Shown here: positions 7,795-15,062 of the stretch, one piece after another
Numbering within the stretch: the stretch's first letter is position 1
Layout of the letters: each line of letters opens with the position of its first letter
Assembly: GCA_016296885.1 (NCBI GenBank)
Contig: JAEDHT010000022.1
Span: 1-31,096, forward strand
Reading direction: 5' to 3'
Source of the DNA: Clostridiaceae bacterium
GTDB taxonomy: Bacteria > Bacillota > Clostridia > Oscillospirales > Acutalibacteraceae
Length of the DNA: 31,096 nucleotides
Program-made: the position numbers and the translations under genes
Notes under the pieces: generated by a model
Databases searched by the model: none
The model's input: the letters and a program-made list of their open reading frames with translations, nothing else
Told to the model about the DNA's origin: nothing

Positions 7795-9000
7795 ATGAGC
7801 CTCAATAAAACACCTAAGTCAGATAGGGTACATATAGGTATATTTGGCAGGAGAAATGCAGGTAAATCAAAGATAATAAATGCAATCACTGGTCAAAATC
7901 TTGCTATTGTGTCTAATGTGCTTGGCACAACTACTGATCCTGTTTCTAAAGCGATGGAAATATTGCCACTAGGCCCTGTGGTGATTATTGATACACCTGG
8001 ATTGGATGACACAGGTGAACTGGGAAAAATGCGTGTGGAAAAGGCATATCAGGTAATAAATAAAACTGATATAGCACTCGTAGTGATAGATATAACAAGA
8101 GGCAAAACAAGCGAAGATGAAGCTATCTTAAAAAAGCTTGCAGAAAAAAAGATACCATGCATCACGGTCTATAATAAGGCAGATTTGGCAGAAAATGAAA
8201 AAATTGAAATTACTGAAAATGAAATAATTGTAAGCGCTGAGACAGGCTATCACATAAACGAGCTTAAAGAAAAAATAGCATCAATGAACAGCAAGGAAGA
8301 GGTAAAACACCCGATAATAGCTGATAGAATTAAGGAAAATGACCTTGTGATTCTCGTTATCCCGATAGATGAATCTGCACCTAAGGGCAGGCTAATACTC
8401 CCCCAACAGCAGACTATAAGAGAATTGCTGGAATGTGGGGCCCATACACTGTGCGTGCGAGAAAGTGAGCTTGATAGCGCTTTAAAATCTTTAGGTAGAA
8501 AGCCTGCACTTGTGATAACCGATTCTCAGGCATTTAAGCTGGTGGATAGCATAGTACCTAATGATGTTATGCTCACATCTTTTTCTATACTCTTTGCAAG
8601 GCATAAGGGTGATTTGGAGGCTGTGGTGAAAGGTGTGACAGCACTAAATTCGCTCAAAGATGGTGACACAGTGCTTATATCAGAGGGATGCACCCACCAC
8701 CGCCAATGTAACGATATAGGATCGGTGAAGCTTCCTAAGTGGATATGTTCATACACCGGTAAAAATATAAATTTTGAGTATTCCAGCGGAACAGAATTTC
8801 CGTTAGATCTTAGCAAGTATCAGCTTATTGTGCATTGTGGCGGATGTATGCTCAATGAAAAAGAAATGAAGAGCCGTCTTGCATATGCGAGGGAAAAAAA
8901 TATACCAATTACAAATTATGGAATTACAATAGCTTATATCAATGGTATTCTAAAAAGAAGTGTAGAAATTTTTCCTGATATTGCTGATCTTATATCATAA
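7795..9000 (+). CDS. hydF: [FeFe]-hydrogenase maturation GTPase HydF
   Basis: HydF is the scaffold GTPase on which the two-iron subcluster is assembled before transfer to the apo-hydrogenase. The N-terminal GTPase domain has a P-loop GRRNAGKS (residues 18-25), DTPGLDD (G3) and YNKADL (G4). The C-terminal iron-sulfur region has C299-T-H301 and the distant HCGGC with H347, C348 and C351, which matches the HydF cluster-ligand pattern. Length is 401 residues. A GGGAGG ribosome-binding site lies about ten bases upstream of the ATG. It follows hydG by 74 bases and is probably co-transcribed with it. Confidence 0.96.
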   Translation: MSLNKTPKSDRVHIGIFGRRNAGKSKIINAITGQNLAIVSNVLGTTTDPVSKAMEILPLGPVVIIDTPGLDDTGELGKMRVEKAYQVINKTDIALVVIDITRGKTSEDEAILKKLAEKKIPCITVYNKADLAENEKIEITENEIIVSAETGYHINELKEKIASMNSKEEVKHPIIADRIKENDLVILVIPIDESAPKGRLILPQQQTIRELLECGAHTLCVRESELDSALKSLGRKPALVITDSQAFKLVDSIVPNDVMLTSFSILFARHKGDLEAVVKGVTALNSLKDGDTVLISEGCTHHRQCNDIGSVKLPKWICSYTGKNINFEYSSGTEFPLDLSKYQLIVHCGGCMLNEKEMKSRLAYAREKNIPITNYGITIAYINGILKRSVEIFPDIADLIS

Positions 9001-9113
9001 TTAATCTTTTGAATAGTATAATTTCTGTGGTACAACTTTAAATTTTAGATAAAAATTTTGTCATTATTTTATATGGTAAAATTTGTAGAATATTTAACGA
9101 ATTACTATTTACA

Positions 9114-9155
9114 TACCGTCGAAAAAGTGATAAACTTAATGCGTACGGTCGAAAA
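9114..9155 (+). repeat. 30-bp-period direct repeat upstream of nifJ
   Basis: TACCGTCGAAAA (9114-9125) recurs as TACGGTCGAAAA (9144-9155), with 11 of 12 bases identical and a start-to-start distance of 30 bp. Thirty base pairs is about three helical turns, so the copies would face the same side of the DNA. They could be paired regulator sites upstream of the PFOR promoter. No regulator is identified. Confidence 0.45.
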
Positions 9156-9181
9156 CGTATGATCAATTATCAAACTTGCTA

Positions 9182-9209
9182 TTATATGACACTTTTGGTG
9201 GCGTATAAT
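9182..9209 (+). promoter_or_regulatory. probable nifJ promoter
   Basis: A perfect TATAAT -10 element is at 9204-9209. The -35 is poor (TTATAT at 9182-9187, 16-bp spacing), which would fit an activated promoter. The leader would be short, with AAGGAGG at 9221-9227 ahead of ATG 9235. Confidence 0.45.
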
Positions 9210-9234
9210 GCATTAATAATAAGGAGGAATATCC

Positions 9235-12200
9235 ATGTCCAGAAAAATGAAAACTATGGACGGTAACAACGCTGCGGCTCACGTTTCCTATGCGTTTACA
9301 GAGGTAGCAGGTATTTATCCTATCACCCCGTCCAGCCCAATGGCAGACTATGTGGATCAATGGTCTGCAAAGGGTCTTAAAAACATCTTTGGCACAACAG
9401 TTAATGTTGTAGAAATGCAGTCTGAGGCTGGCGCAGCCGGTACAGTTCACGGCTCATTGGCAGCAGGTGCCCTTACCACCACTTACACAGCTTCTCAGGG
9501 CTTATTGCTTATGATTCCTAATATGTACAAAATAGCAGGTGAGCTTTTACCTTCTGTTTTCCACGTATCAGCACGTTGCGTAGCTTCACACGCACTTAAT
9601 ATATTTGGTGACCACTCTGACGTATATGCTTGCCGTCAAACAGGTTTTGCAATGCTCGCAGAGACAAACCCACAGGAAGTTATGGACCTAGCAGCTGTTG
9701 CTCACCTTGCAACAATTAAGAGCAGAGTTCCATTTATCAATTTCTTTGATGGTTTCCGTACTTCTCACGAAATCCAGAAGATTGAAGTATGGGATTATGA
9801 TGATCTTAAAGAAATGTGCGATATGGATGCAGTTGATGCATTCCGCAAGAGAGCTCTTAACCCAGAGCGTCCTGTTATGCGTGGTTCTCACGAAAACGGC
9901 GATATATTCTTCCAGCACAGAGAGGCTTGCAACGAGTATTATGATGCAGTGCCGGAGATCGTTGAAGAATATATGAACAAGGTTAACGCAAAGCTTGGCA
10001 CAGATTACAAGTTGTTTAACTATTATGGTGCACCGGATGCAGAGAGAGTTATCGTAGCTATGGGCTCTGTTTGTGACGTTGCAGAAGAAGTTATTGATTA
10101 CCTCACAGCACTTGGCGAGAAGGTTGGTCTTATCAAGGTAAGACTTTATCGTCCGTTCTCTGCTAAGAAGCTCGTAGAAGCTATCCCAGAGACTGTTAAG
10201 AAGATTGCTGTTCTCGACAGAACAAAAGAGCCGGGCGCATTGGGCGAGCCATTGTTCCTCGATGTTGTTGCAGCTCTTAACGAGATGGGTAGATGTGGCA
10301 TAAAGGTTAGCGGTGGACGCTATGGCTTAGGCTCTAAGGACACTCCACCTTCAAGCATCTTTGCTGTATTTGATGAGCTTAAGAAAGACGATAACAAGCT
10401 CCACTTCACACTTGGTATCAACGATGACGTTACTCACCTTTCTCTCGAAGAGAAGCCATCTCCAAACACAGCTGCAGAAGGCACAATCGAGTGCAAGTTC
10501 TGGGGTCTTGGCGGTGACGGTACTGTTGGTGCTAACAAGAACTCTATCAAGATTATTGGTGACCATACTGATAAGTATGTTCAGGCATATTTCCAGTATG
10601 ATTCTAAGAAAACAGGCGGTATCACTGTTTCTCACCTTCGTTTTGGTGACAAGCAGATTAAGAGCCCTTATTATATCAACAAGGCTGACTTTGTGGCTTG
10701 TCACAACCCATCATATGTGCTTAAGGGCTACAAGATGGTAAATGACGTTAAGCCAGGCGGTGTATTCCTCATTAACTGCCAGTGGAATGCTGAAGAACTT
10801 GACAAGCATATGCCAGCAGAAGCTAAGAGATACATTGCTAAGAACAATATCCAGCTTTACACAGTAAACGCTATTGACCTTGCTGTAGAAATCGGCATGG
10901 GCAAGCGTACAAATACAATTCTTCAAGCTGCTTTCTTTGCACTTGCAAATGTTATGCCAATCGAAGAGGCTGCTCAGTATATGAAGGATGCTGCAACTAA
11001 GTCTTACCTCAAGAAGGGACAAGATGTAGTTGACATGAACCATAAGGCTATTGATGCTGGTATCACAGCATTCGTTAAGGTTGATGTTCCTGCAGATTGG
11101 GCTAATGCTGAGGACGAGGCAACACCAGGCGTACAGAATGGTGAAGCAAAGCTTGTTAAGATGGTTAACAACATCATGAATCCGGTAGGAAAGATGGATG
11201 GCGACAGCCTCCCTGTTTCTGCTTTCATGGATCACGTAGACGGTACATTCGAGCACGGCGCATCTGCTTATGAGAAGCGTGGAGTTGCTGTTATGGTTCC
11301 AGAGTGGAACGAAGCAACTTGTGCAGAGTGTAACAAGTGTGCATTTGTTTGCCCACATGCTACTATCCGTCCATTTGCTCTTGACGAGGCTGAGCTTACA
11401 GATGCTCCTGCAAACATGAAGAAGGCTGCTCGTCTTGTTAATAAAAAGTACACATATACACTTGCTGTTTCTCCAATGGATTGTATGGGATGCGGAGTTT
11501 GTATCGGCGTATGTCCTACAAACTCTCTCAAGATGGTATCTCGTGAGTCTCAGGAAGACCAGCAGGCAGTATTTGATTATTGCGTAGAGAAGGTTTCTGA
11601 AAAGGCTGATGTAACAGAGAAGATGAATCTCATCAACAGCCAGTACAAAAAGCCATTGCTTGAGTTCTCAGGTTCATGCGCAGGCTGTGCAGAAACATCT
11701 TATGCAAGACTTATCACACAGCTCTTTGGTGACAGAATGTACATCTCTAATGCTACAGGATGTTCATCAATTTGGGGTGGCCCTGCTGCTACATCTCCAT
11801 ATACAGTAGACAAGGACGGTCATGGTCCTGCATGGGCAAACAGCTTGTTTGAAGATAACGCAGAGCATGGTCTTGGTATGTACTTCGGTCAGAAGGCTAT
11901 CAGAAATCGTCTTATCGACAAGGTTCGTGAGATAGCCGGCTCTGATAAGGCACCGGAGTCTGTTAAGGCAGCAGCTGATGAGTATCTTGCTACTCTCGAA
12001 GATGGTAAGCTCAATGGTGAAGCTACAAAGAAGCTCGTAGCAGAGCTCGAAGCATTTGATTGTGATTGTGATAACCGTAAGGATATCCTCAAAAATAAGG
12101 AATACCTCTCCAAGAAGTCTGTATGGATCTTCGGTGGCGACGGCTGGGCTTATGATATCGGCTTCGGCGGTTTGGATCATGTTCTTGCAAGTGGCGAAGA

Positions 12201-12762
12201 TGTAAACATTATGGTATTTGATACAGAGGTTTACTCCAACACAGGTGGTCAGGCTTCTAAGGCATCACAGATCGGTCAGGTTGCTCAATTTGCAGCTGCC
12301 GGTAAGGCTATCGCTAAGAAGAGCCTTGCAGATATCGCAATGAGCTATGGCTACATCTACGTAGCACAGATAGCTATGGGTGCAGACCAGAATCAGACTC
12401 TCAAGGCTTTGCAGGAGGCTGAGGCTTATCATGGCCCATCTCTCATCATTGGTTATGCTCCATGTGAGATGCACAGCATCAAGGGCGGTATGGTTAACTG
12501 CCAGAAGGAAATGAAGAAGGCTGTTGAGGCTGGCTACTGGCATTGCTTCAGATTTAACCCTGCACTTGCACAGGAAGGCAAAAATCCATTCACTCTCGAT
12601 AGCAAAGAGCCTACAGGTAGCTATCGTGACTTCATCATGGGTGAGAGCCGTTATAGCTCACTCACAAGAAGCTTCCCAGACAGAGTAGAAGAATTGTTCA
12701 CAAAAGCTGAAAAAGCAGCTGAGAACAAATACGATCACTTTGTTAAGCTTGCAAATAAATAA
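9235..12762 (+). CDS. nifJ: pyruvate:ferredoxin (flavodoxin) oxidoreductase
   Basis: This homodimeric single-chain PFOR oxidises pyruvate with CoA to acetyl-CoA and CO2 and reduces ferredoxin. At 1175 residues it has the full multidomain length. The N-terminal domain has AGIYPITPSSPMAD. Two ferredoxin-type 4Fe-4S motifs lie at CAECNKCAFVC (C696-C706) and CMGCGVCIGVC (C750-C760). Two proximal-cluster cysteines are in SCAGC (C815 and C818). The TPP-binding domain contains GGDGWAYDIGFGG and EVYSNTGGQ. Codon use is strongly biased (ATC, CTC, CGT, AAG), as expected for a very abundant protein. AAGGAGG at 9221-9227 precedes the ATG. Together with hydG/hydF it points to fermentation with H2 production. 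Confidence 0.98.
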   Translation: MSRKMKTMDGNNAAAHVSYAFTEVAGIYPITPSSPMADYVDQWSAKGLKNIFGTTVNVVEMQSEAGAAGTVHGSLAAGALTTTYTASQGLLLMIPNMYKIAGELLPSVFHVSARCVASHALNIFGDHSDVYACRQTGFAMLAETNPQEVMDLAAVAHLATIKSRVPFINFFDGFRTSHEIQKIEVWDYDDLKEMCDMDAVDAFRKRALNPERPVMRGSHENGDIFFQHREACNEYYDAVPEIVEEYMNKVNAKLGTDYKLFNYYGAPDAERVIVAMGSVCDVAEEVIDYLTALGEKVGLIKVRLYRPFSAKKLVEAIPETVKKIAVLDRTKEPGALGEPLFLDVVAALNEMGRCGIKVSGGRYGLGSKDTPPSSIFAVFDELKKDDNKLHFTLGINDDVTHLSLEEKPSPNTAAEGTIECKFWGLGGDGTVGANKNSIKIIGDHTDKYVQAYFQYDSKKTGGITVSHLRFGDKQIKSPYYINKADFVACHNPSYVLKGYKMVNDVKPGGVFLINCQWNAEELDKHMPAEAKRYIAKNNIQLYTVNAIDLAVEIGMGKRTNTILQAAFFALANVMPIEEAAQYMKDAATKSYLKKGQDVVDMNHKAIDAGITAFVKVDVPADWANAEDEATPGVQNGEAKLVKMVNNIMNPVGKMDGDSLPVSAFMDHVDGTFEHGASAYEKRGVAVMVPEWNEATCAECNKCAFVCPHATIRPFALDEAELTDAPANMKKAARLVNKKYTYTLAVSPMDCMGCGVCIGVCPTNSLKMVSRESQEDQQAVFDYCVEKVSEKADVTEKMNLINSQYKKPLLEFSGSCAGCAETSYARLITQLFGDRMYISNATGCSSIWGGPAATSPYTVDKDGHGPAWANSLFEDNAEHGLGMYFGQKAIRNRLIDKVREIAGSDKAPESVKAAADEYLATLEDGKLNGEATKKLVAELEAFDCDCDNRKDILKNKEYLSKKSVWIFGGDGWAYDIGFGGLDHVLASGEDVNIMVFDTEVYSNTGGQASKASQIGQVAQFAAAGKAIAKKSLADIAMSYGYIYVAQIAMGADQNQTLKALQEAEAYHGPSLIIGYAPCEMHSIKGGMVNCQKEMKKAVEAGYWHCFRFNPALAQEGKNPFTLDSKEPTGSYRDFIMGESRYSSLTRSFPDRVEELFTKAEKAAENKYDHFVKLANK

Positions 12763-12785
12763 TTTGTAAATAATTATGCATAATA

Positions 12786-12822
12786 AATCTGCGGAGAGAA
12801 ATTTGCTTTCTTTCCGCAGATT
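12786..12822 (+). terminator. strong hairpin after nifJ
   Basis: A 16-bp stem (12786-12801 with 12807-12822, one G-U pair) encloses a five-base loop TTTGC. The following bases are GTGTGTG, not a T run, so termination by the classical mechanism is uncertain. It may instead stabilise the 3' end of the abundant nifJ message. Confidence 0.6.
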
Positions 12823-12947
12823 GTGTGTGAGAAAATGTAATAACAGGAAAAAAATAGTATTATGCAGATGAATGGATGTAGGATTAATCTCTATAATGCC
12901 TGATTTTGACTTTATGTTTAGTTATAGAGAAAAATTTAAAAAAACTA

Positions 12948-12976
12948 TTGACAAAAGTGTAATATTCTGTTATTAT
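12948..12976 (+). promoter_or_regulatory. sigma-A promoter of the tRNA operon
   Basis: A perfect TTGACA at 12948-12953 and TATTAT at 12971-12976 are separated by 17 bases. The start site would lie around 12983, just before tRNA-Gly. This is a near-consensus stable-RNA promoter. Confidence 0.85.
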
Positions 12977-12996
12977 ATAACACGTCGCTAAGAAAT

Positions 12997-13070
12997 GCGG
13001 GTGTAGTTCAATGGTAGAACCCCAGCCTTCCAAGCTGGTCGTGTGGGTTCGATTCCCATCACCCGCTCCA
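12997..13070 (+). tRNA. tRNA-Gly (anticodon TCC)
   Basis: The acceptor stem GCGGGTG pairs with the 3' CACCCGC-type end. The D-loop contains AGTTCAATGGTAGAAC. The anticodon stem-loop is CCAGC-CTTCCAA-GCTGG with TCC at 34-36. The T arm has GGTTCGATTCCC. CCA is encoded at 13068-13070. It is the first gene of a four-tRNA operon. Confidence 0.97.
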
Positions 13071-13088
13071 TTTTAGCGACAGATATAT

Positions 13089-13165
13089 GCGCCAATAGCT
13101 CAGCTGGATAGAGCAACTGCCTTCTAAGCAGTAGGCCAGGGGTTCGAGTCCCTTTTGGCGCGCCA
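13089..13165 (+). tRNA. tRNA-Arg (anticodon TCT)
   Basis: The acceptor starts with GCGCCAA and ends TTGGCGC-G-CCA. The anticodon loop is CTTCTAA, with TCT reading AGA, the main arginine codon in most genes of this window. The T arm is GGGGTTCGAGTCCC. CCA is encoded. Confidence 0.97.
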
Positions 13166-13173
13166 CTATTATG

Positions 13174-13250
13174 GTGGGTATAGCTTAGTTGGTTAAAGCG
13201 CTGGTTTGTGGCACCAGAGACCATCGGTTCAAGTCCGATTATCCACCCCA
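13174..13250 (+). tRNA. tRNA-His (anticodon GTG)
   Basis: The acceptor GTGGGTA pairs with TATCCAC, followed by discriminator C and encoded CCA. The base at 13173 is G, which can supply the G-1 identity nucleotide of tRNA-His. The anticodon loop is TTGTGGC with GTG at its centre. It lies eight bases after tRNA-Arg. Confidence 0.97.
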
Positions 13251-13258
13251 TATAGTAT

Positions 13259-13334
13259 GACTCATTAGCTCAGTCGGCAGAGCACTTGACTTTTAATCAA
13301 GGTGTCCGGAGTTCGAATCTCCGATGGGTCACCA
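13259..13334 (+). tRNA. tRNA-Lys (anticodon TTT)
   Basis: The acceptor GACTCAT pairs with ATGGGTC, with discriminator A and encoded CCA. The anticodon stem-loop is CTTGA-CTTTTAA-TCAAG. It is the last gene of the tRNA operon. Its part from the anticodon loop to the 3' end is repeated at 14541-14588, so this gene is the likely target of a past integration. Confidence 0.97.
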
Positions 13335-13336
13335 CG
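13289..13336 (+). repeat. attL-like core: 3' half of tRNA-Lys
   Basis: This 48-bp segment runs from the anticodon loop to just past the CCA. It recurs at 14541-14588 with one mismatch (C13330 versus A14582). The anticodon-loop-to-3'-end extent is the usual crossover core of tyrosine-recombinase elements that use tRNA genes. Confidence 0.65.
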
Positions 13337-13385
13337 AAAAGTCCGAAAACCCTTATTTTATGCGGGTTTTCGGACTTTTCTTTTT
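13337..13385 (+). terminator. terminator of the tRNA operon
   Basis: AAAAGTCCGAAAACCC (13337-13352) pairs perfectly with GGGTTTTCGGACTTTT (13364-13379). The 16-bp stem has an 11-base loop and is followed by CTTTTT. It begins three bases after the tRNA-Lys CCA. Confidence 0.93.
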
Positions 13386-13456
13386 GATTCTTTAATTATC
13401 ACATCAATCTATAGTCAATACCTATTGAAAAAATTATATTTATTTCGCATATAGTA

Positions 13457-13486
13457 TTGATTTTATTACCGATTTAATGCTATAAT
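13457..13486 (+). promoter_or_regulatory. promoter of the tRNA-linked lipoprotein gene
   Basis: TTGATT at 13457-13462 and TATAAT at 13481-13486 are spaced by 18 bases. TGC directly before TATAAT makes an extended -10. The ATG is 34 bases downstream. Confidence 0.6.
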
Positions 13487-13519
13487 TACAAAAGAAATAA
13501 AGCTATGGAGGTAAATATC

Positions 13520-14350
13520 ATGAAAAAACTAATCTCTTTATTACTTATATCTGTTATTATTTTTACAGCCCTGCCTGCATGTGGCGTTAATCCGCAGAAA
13601 GCTGTTACTTCACAGAAAACTGATATATCACTGGATTATGAAGATGTTTCGGTTTTTGAAGAGGAACTTAATTCAGGAGCTGATTTGACGGGAAAGACTG
13701 TTAAATTTATTGTGAACAATCTTATACCAGATTCTGCATTCGGATATAACATGCAGACAGGTGAACATCTCAACTTTTGTTCTTCGGAAAATCCTAATGC
13801 TTCTGTAGGTGATACTGTAATTGTGAAAGTTAAAGGTGTTGAGAGTATTTTAGGTTCATACATTATTGCATATAATATGCTTTCAGTTTCTAAAACAGAA
13901 AACAATGTATCTAATACATATTCTCAAATTGAAGAACAGGCTGTTCAGACTGATTTTAAAATAGGTGAAACATGGATAGTTGATGGACAGTGGGAATTGA
14001 CTGTTACTGGCTTTGAGGAAACACAAGATCGTAATGAGTACTCAGAAAAGACACCAGCTGCTGTTTATATAGTATCTTATACTTGGAAAAATATAGGATA
14101 TGTAGACGAGGATGGATTTATGGACGGGTTGTATATAGTTCTTGATGATACAATCATCGACAGTCAGGGACTAATGGGATATTCCTATCCCGGTGATATT
14201 ACGGACTATCCAACAGAGACACCGGTGGGGGCATCTTGCAACGGTCAAGTATGCATTGGTGTTGATAATGCGGGCACACCAATAAAATTAGTTGTTACTC
14301 ACTATGATGGCAACGGCACAAAGCAGACTGCAAATTTCATACTTGAGTGA
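13520..14350 (+). CDS. lipoprotein with DUF4352-like C-terminal domain
   Basis: The product is about 276 residues long. It starts with a lipoprotein signal (MKKLISLLLISVIIFTA) and the lipobox LPAC, so it should be anchored outside the membrane. A central part (about residues 45-115) carries DLTGKTVKFIVNNLIPDSAF and GDTVIVKVKG and resembles OB-fold-like extracellular modules. The C-terminal part (from about residue 130) begins FKIGETWIVDGQWELTVTG, which resembles DUF4352 immunoglobulin-like domains. No enzymatic motif is visible. ATG 13520 is preferred over ATG 13505 because GGAGGT at 13507-13512 lies seven bases upstream. The gene is the only one between tRNA-Lys and its displaced 3' copy, so it may be cargo of a decayed element. 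Confidence 0.78.
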   Translation: MKKLISLLLISVIIFTALPACGVNPQKAVTSQKTDISLDYEDVSVFEEELNSGADLTGKTVKFIVNNLIPDSAFGYNMQTGEHLNFCSSENPNASVGDTVIVKVKGVESILGSYIIAYNMLSVSKTENNVSNTYSQIEEQAVQTDFKIGETWIVDGQWELTVTGFEETQDRNEYSEKTPAAVYIVSYTWKNIGYVDEDGFMDGLYIVLDDTIIDSQGLMGYSYPGDITDYPTETPVGASCNGQVCIGVDNAGTPIKLVVTHYDGNGTKQTANFILE

Positions 14351-14380
14351 TAAAAAAATACTTGTAAGTAATTATAAGAG

Positions 14381-14426
14381 TAAAGCCTCGAAAGTGTTTT
14401 ATAATACGCTTTCGGGACTTTATTAT
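14381..14426 (+). terminator. terminator after the lipoprotein gene
   Basis: TAAAGCCTCGAAAG (14381-14394) pairs with CTTTCGGGACTTTA (14409-14422). There are 13 of 14 pairs including one G-U, and the loop is 14 bases. It is followed by TTATTGT. It lies 30 bases after the stop. Confidence 0.78.
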
Positions 14427-14540
14427 TGTATCACTTTTATCTTGAATTGCTGACAAATTGTTGACGTACAATCATCTGAATTTTAAAAAAACACTGATAA
14501 GATGCGGATTTATAAATTAATGTGATTTGGAATGACTATA

Positions 14541-14588
14541 ACTTTTAATCAAGGTGTCCGGAGTTCGAATCTCCGATGGGTAACCACG
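14541..14588 (+). repeat. displaced 3' half of tRNA-Lys (attR-like)
   Basis: This segment matches tRNA-Lys positions 13289-13336 in 47 of 48 bases. The tRNA 5' half, D arm and promoter are missing, so it cannot be a functional tRNA. The mismatch (A for C at 14582) would also break the first acceptor pair. It is followed at once by a terminator, as an intact tRNA-Lys gene would be. Confidence 0.75.
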
Positions 14589-14619
14589 GCTTCGTTATCA
14601 TATGATAGCGGAGCTTTTT
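14589..14619 (+). terminator. terminator abutting the tRNA-Lys fragment
   Basis: GCTTCGTTATCAT (14589-14601) pairs with the immediately following ATGATAGCGGAGC (14602-14614) with two G-U pairs, then TTTTT. It is unrelated in sequence to the terminator at 13337. It is probably the original terminator of the tRNA operon before insertion. Confidence 0.78.
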
Positions 14620-14858
14620 GTTTTGTGTAATTAAAAACTATATACCAGTGATTTTATAACATTGTTTTTTTATTTCTGTCCAGTGATATAATTACTACAA
14701 TTATTGTTGCATCTGCTTTTAGGAGTTAGCTTGCCGATGCTATGACTCTCAAATATGCAAAAAGGTATAGACTTTTTGCGTTTCTTGTGATATCATACTA
14801 CTATTAGTAGATTTATATTCAAATGTAAATTGGTAAAGTAACGAGAGGTGTTTAAACT

Positions 14859-15062
14859 ATGTATAAATCATCAGTAAAAGATATGTTGAGCGGTAGGCAG
14901 AGCAAATATGCTCTTGTAATTGCAGTGGCAAAAAGGGCAAGGGAGATTTCAACTGAATATGCTGAAGAGAGATCTATCCTAGAAGAAAAGCCGGTTTTGC
15001 TTGCACTTGAGGAGTTTAAGCAGGATAGATTTGAAATTTACGAGCCAGAGATAAATGACTAA
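14859..15062 (+). CDS. rpoZ: DNA-directed RNA polymerase omega subunit
   Basis: This 67-residue subunit supports RNA polymerase assembly by binding the beta-prime C-terminus. The signature region is SKYALVIAVAKRAREI at about residues 18-33, followed by EKPVLLALEEF. The short length is normal for Firmicutes. AGAGGTG precedes the ATG. The stop overlaps the priA start by eight bases, so the two are translationally coupled. In Bacillus subtilis coaBC lies between these genes; here it is absent. Confidence 0.93.
   Translation: MYKSSVKDMLSGRQSKYALVIAVAKRAREISTEYAEERSILEEKPVLLALEEFKQDRFEIYEPEIND

Larger units (their letters stand above)
14351..14858. other. 508-bp non-coding stretch between lipoprotein gene and rpoZ
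   Basis: This gap holds the lipoprotein terminator, the tRNA-Lys fragment and the terminator that follows it. It also has a promoter-like TTGACG-17-TAAAAA (14461-14489) pointing at the fragment. A small hairpin GCAAAAAG...CTTTTTGC lies at 14757-14779, about 80 bases before rpoZ. I see no coding potential, no integrase remnant and no further RNA gene. A confident rpoZ promoter could not be identified. Confidence 0.6.

Noticed and set aside
10711..11358. 215-codon minus-strand ORF inside nifJ
   Set aside because: It lies wholly antisense to the highly codon-biased PFOR gene, has no RBS and shows no recognisable domain.
12988..13251. 87-codon minus-strand ORF across the tRNA cluster (contains GIEPTRPAWKAGVLPLNYTR)
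   Set aside because: It is the antisense translation of the tRNA genes, a well-known source of spurious proteins with this peptide; four tRNAs explain the sequence fully.
14757..14779. GCAAAAAG...CTTTTTGC hairpin as a riboswitch or terminator
   Set aside because: The stem is only eight pairs, the T tail is broken and no aptamer-like structure surrounds it.
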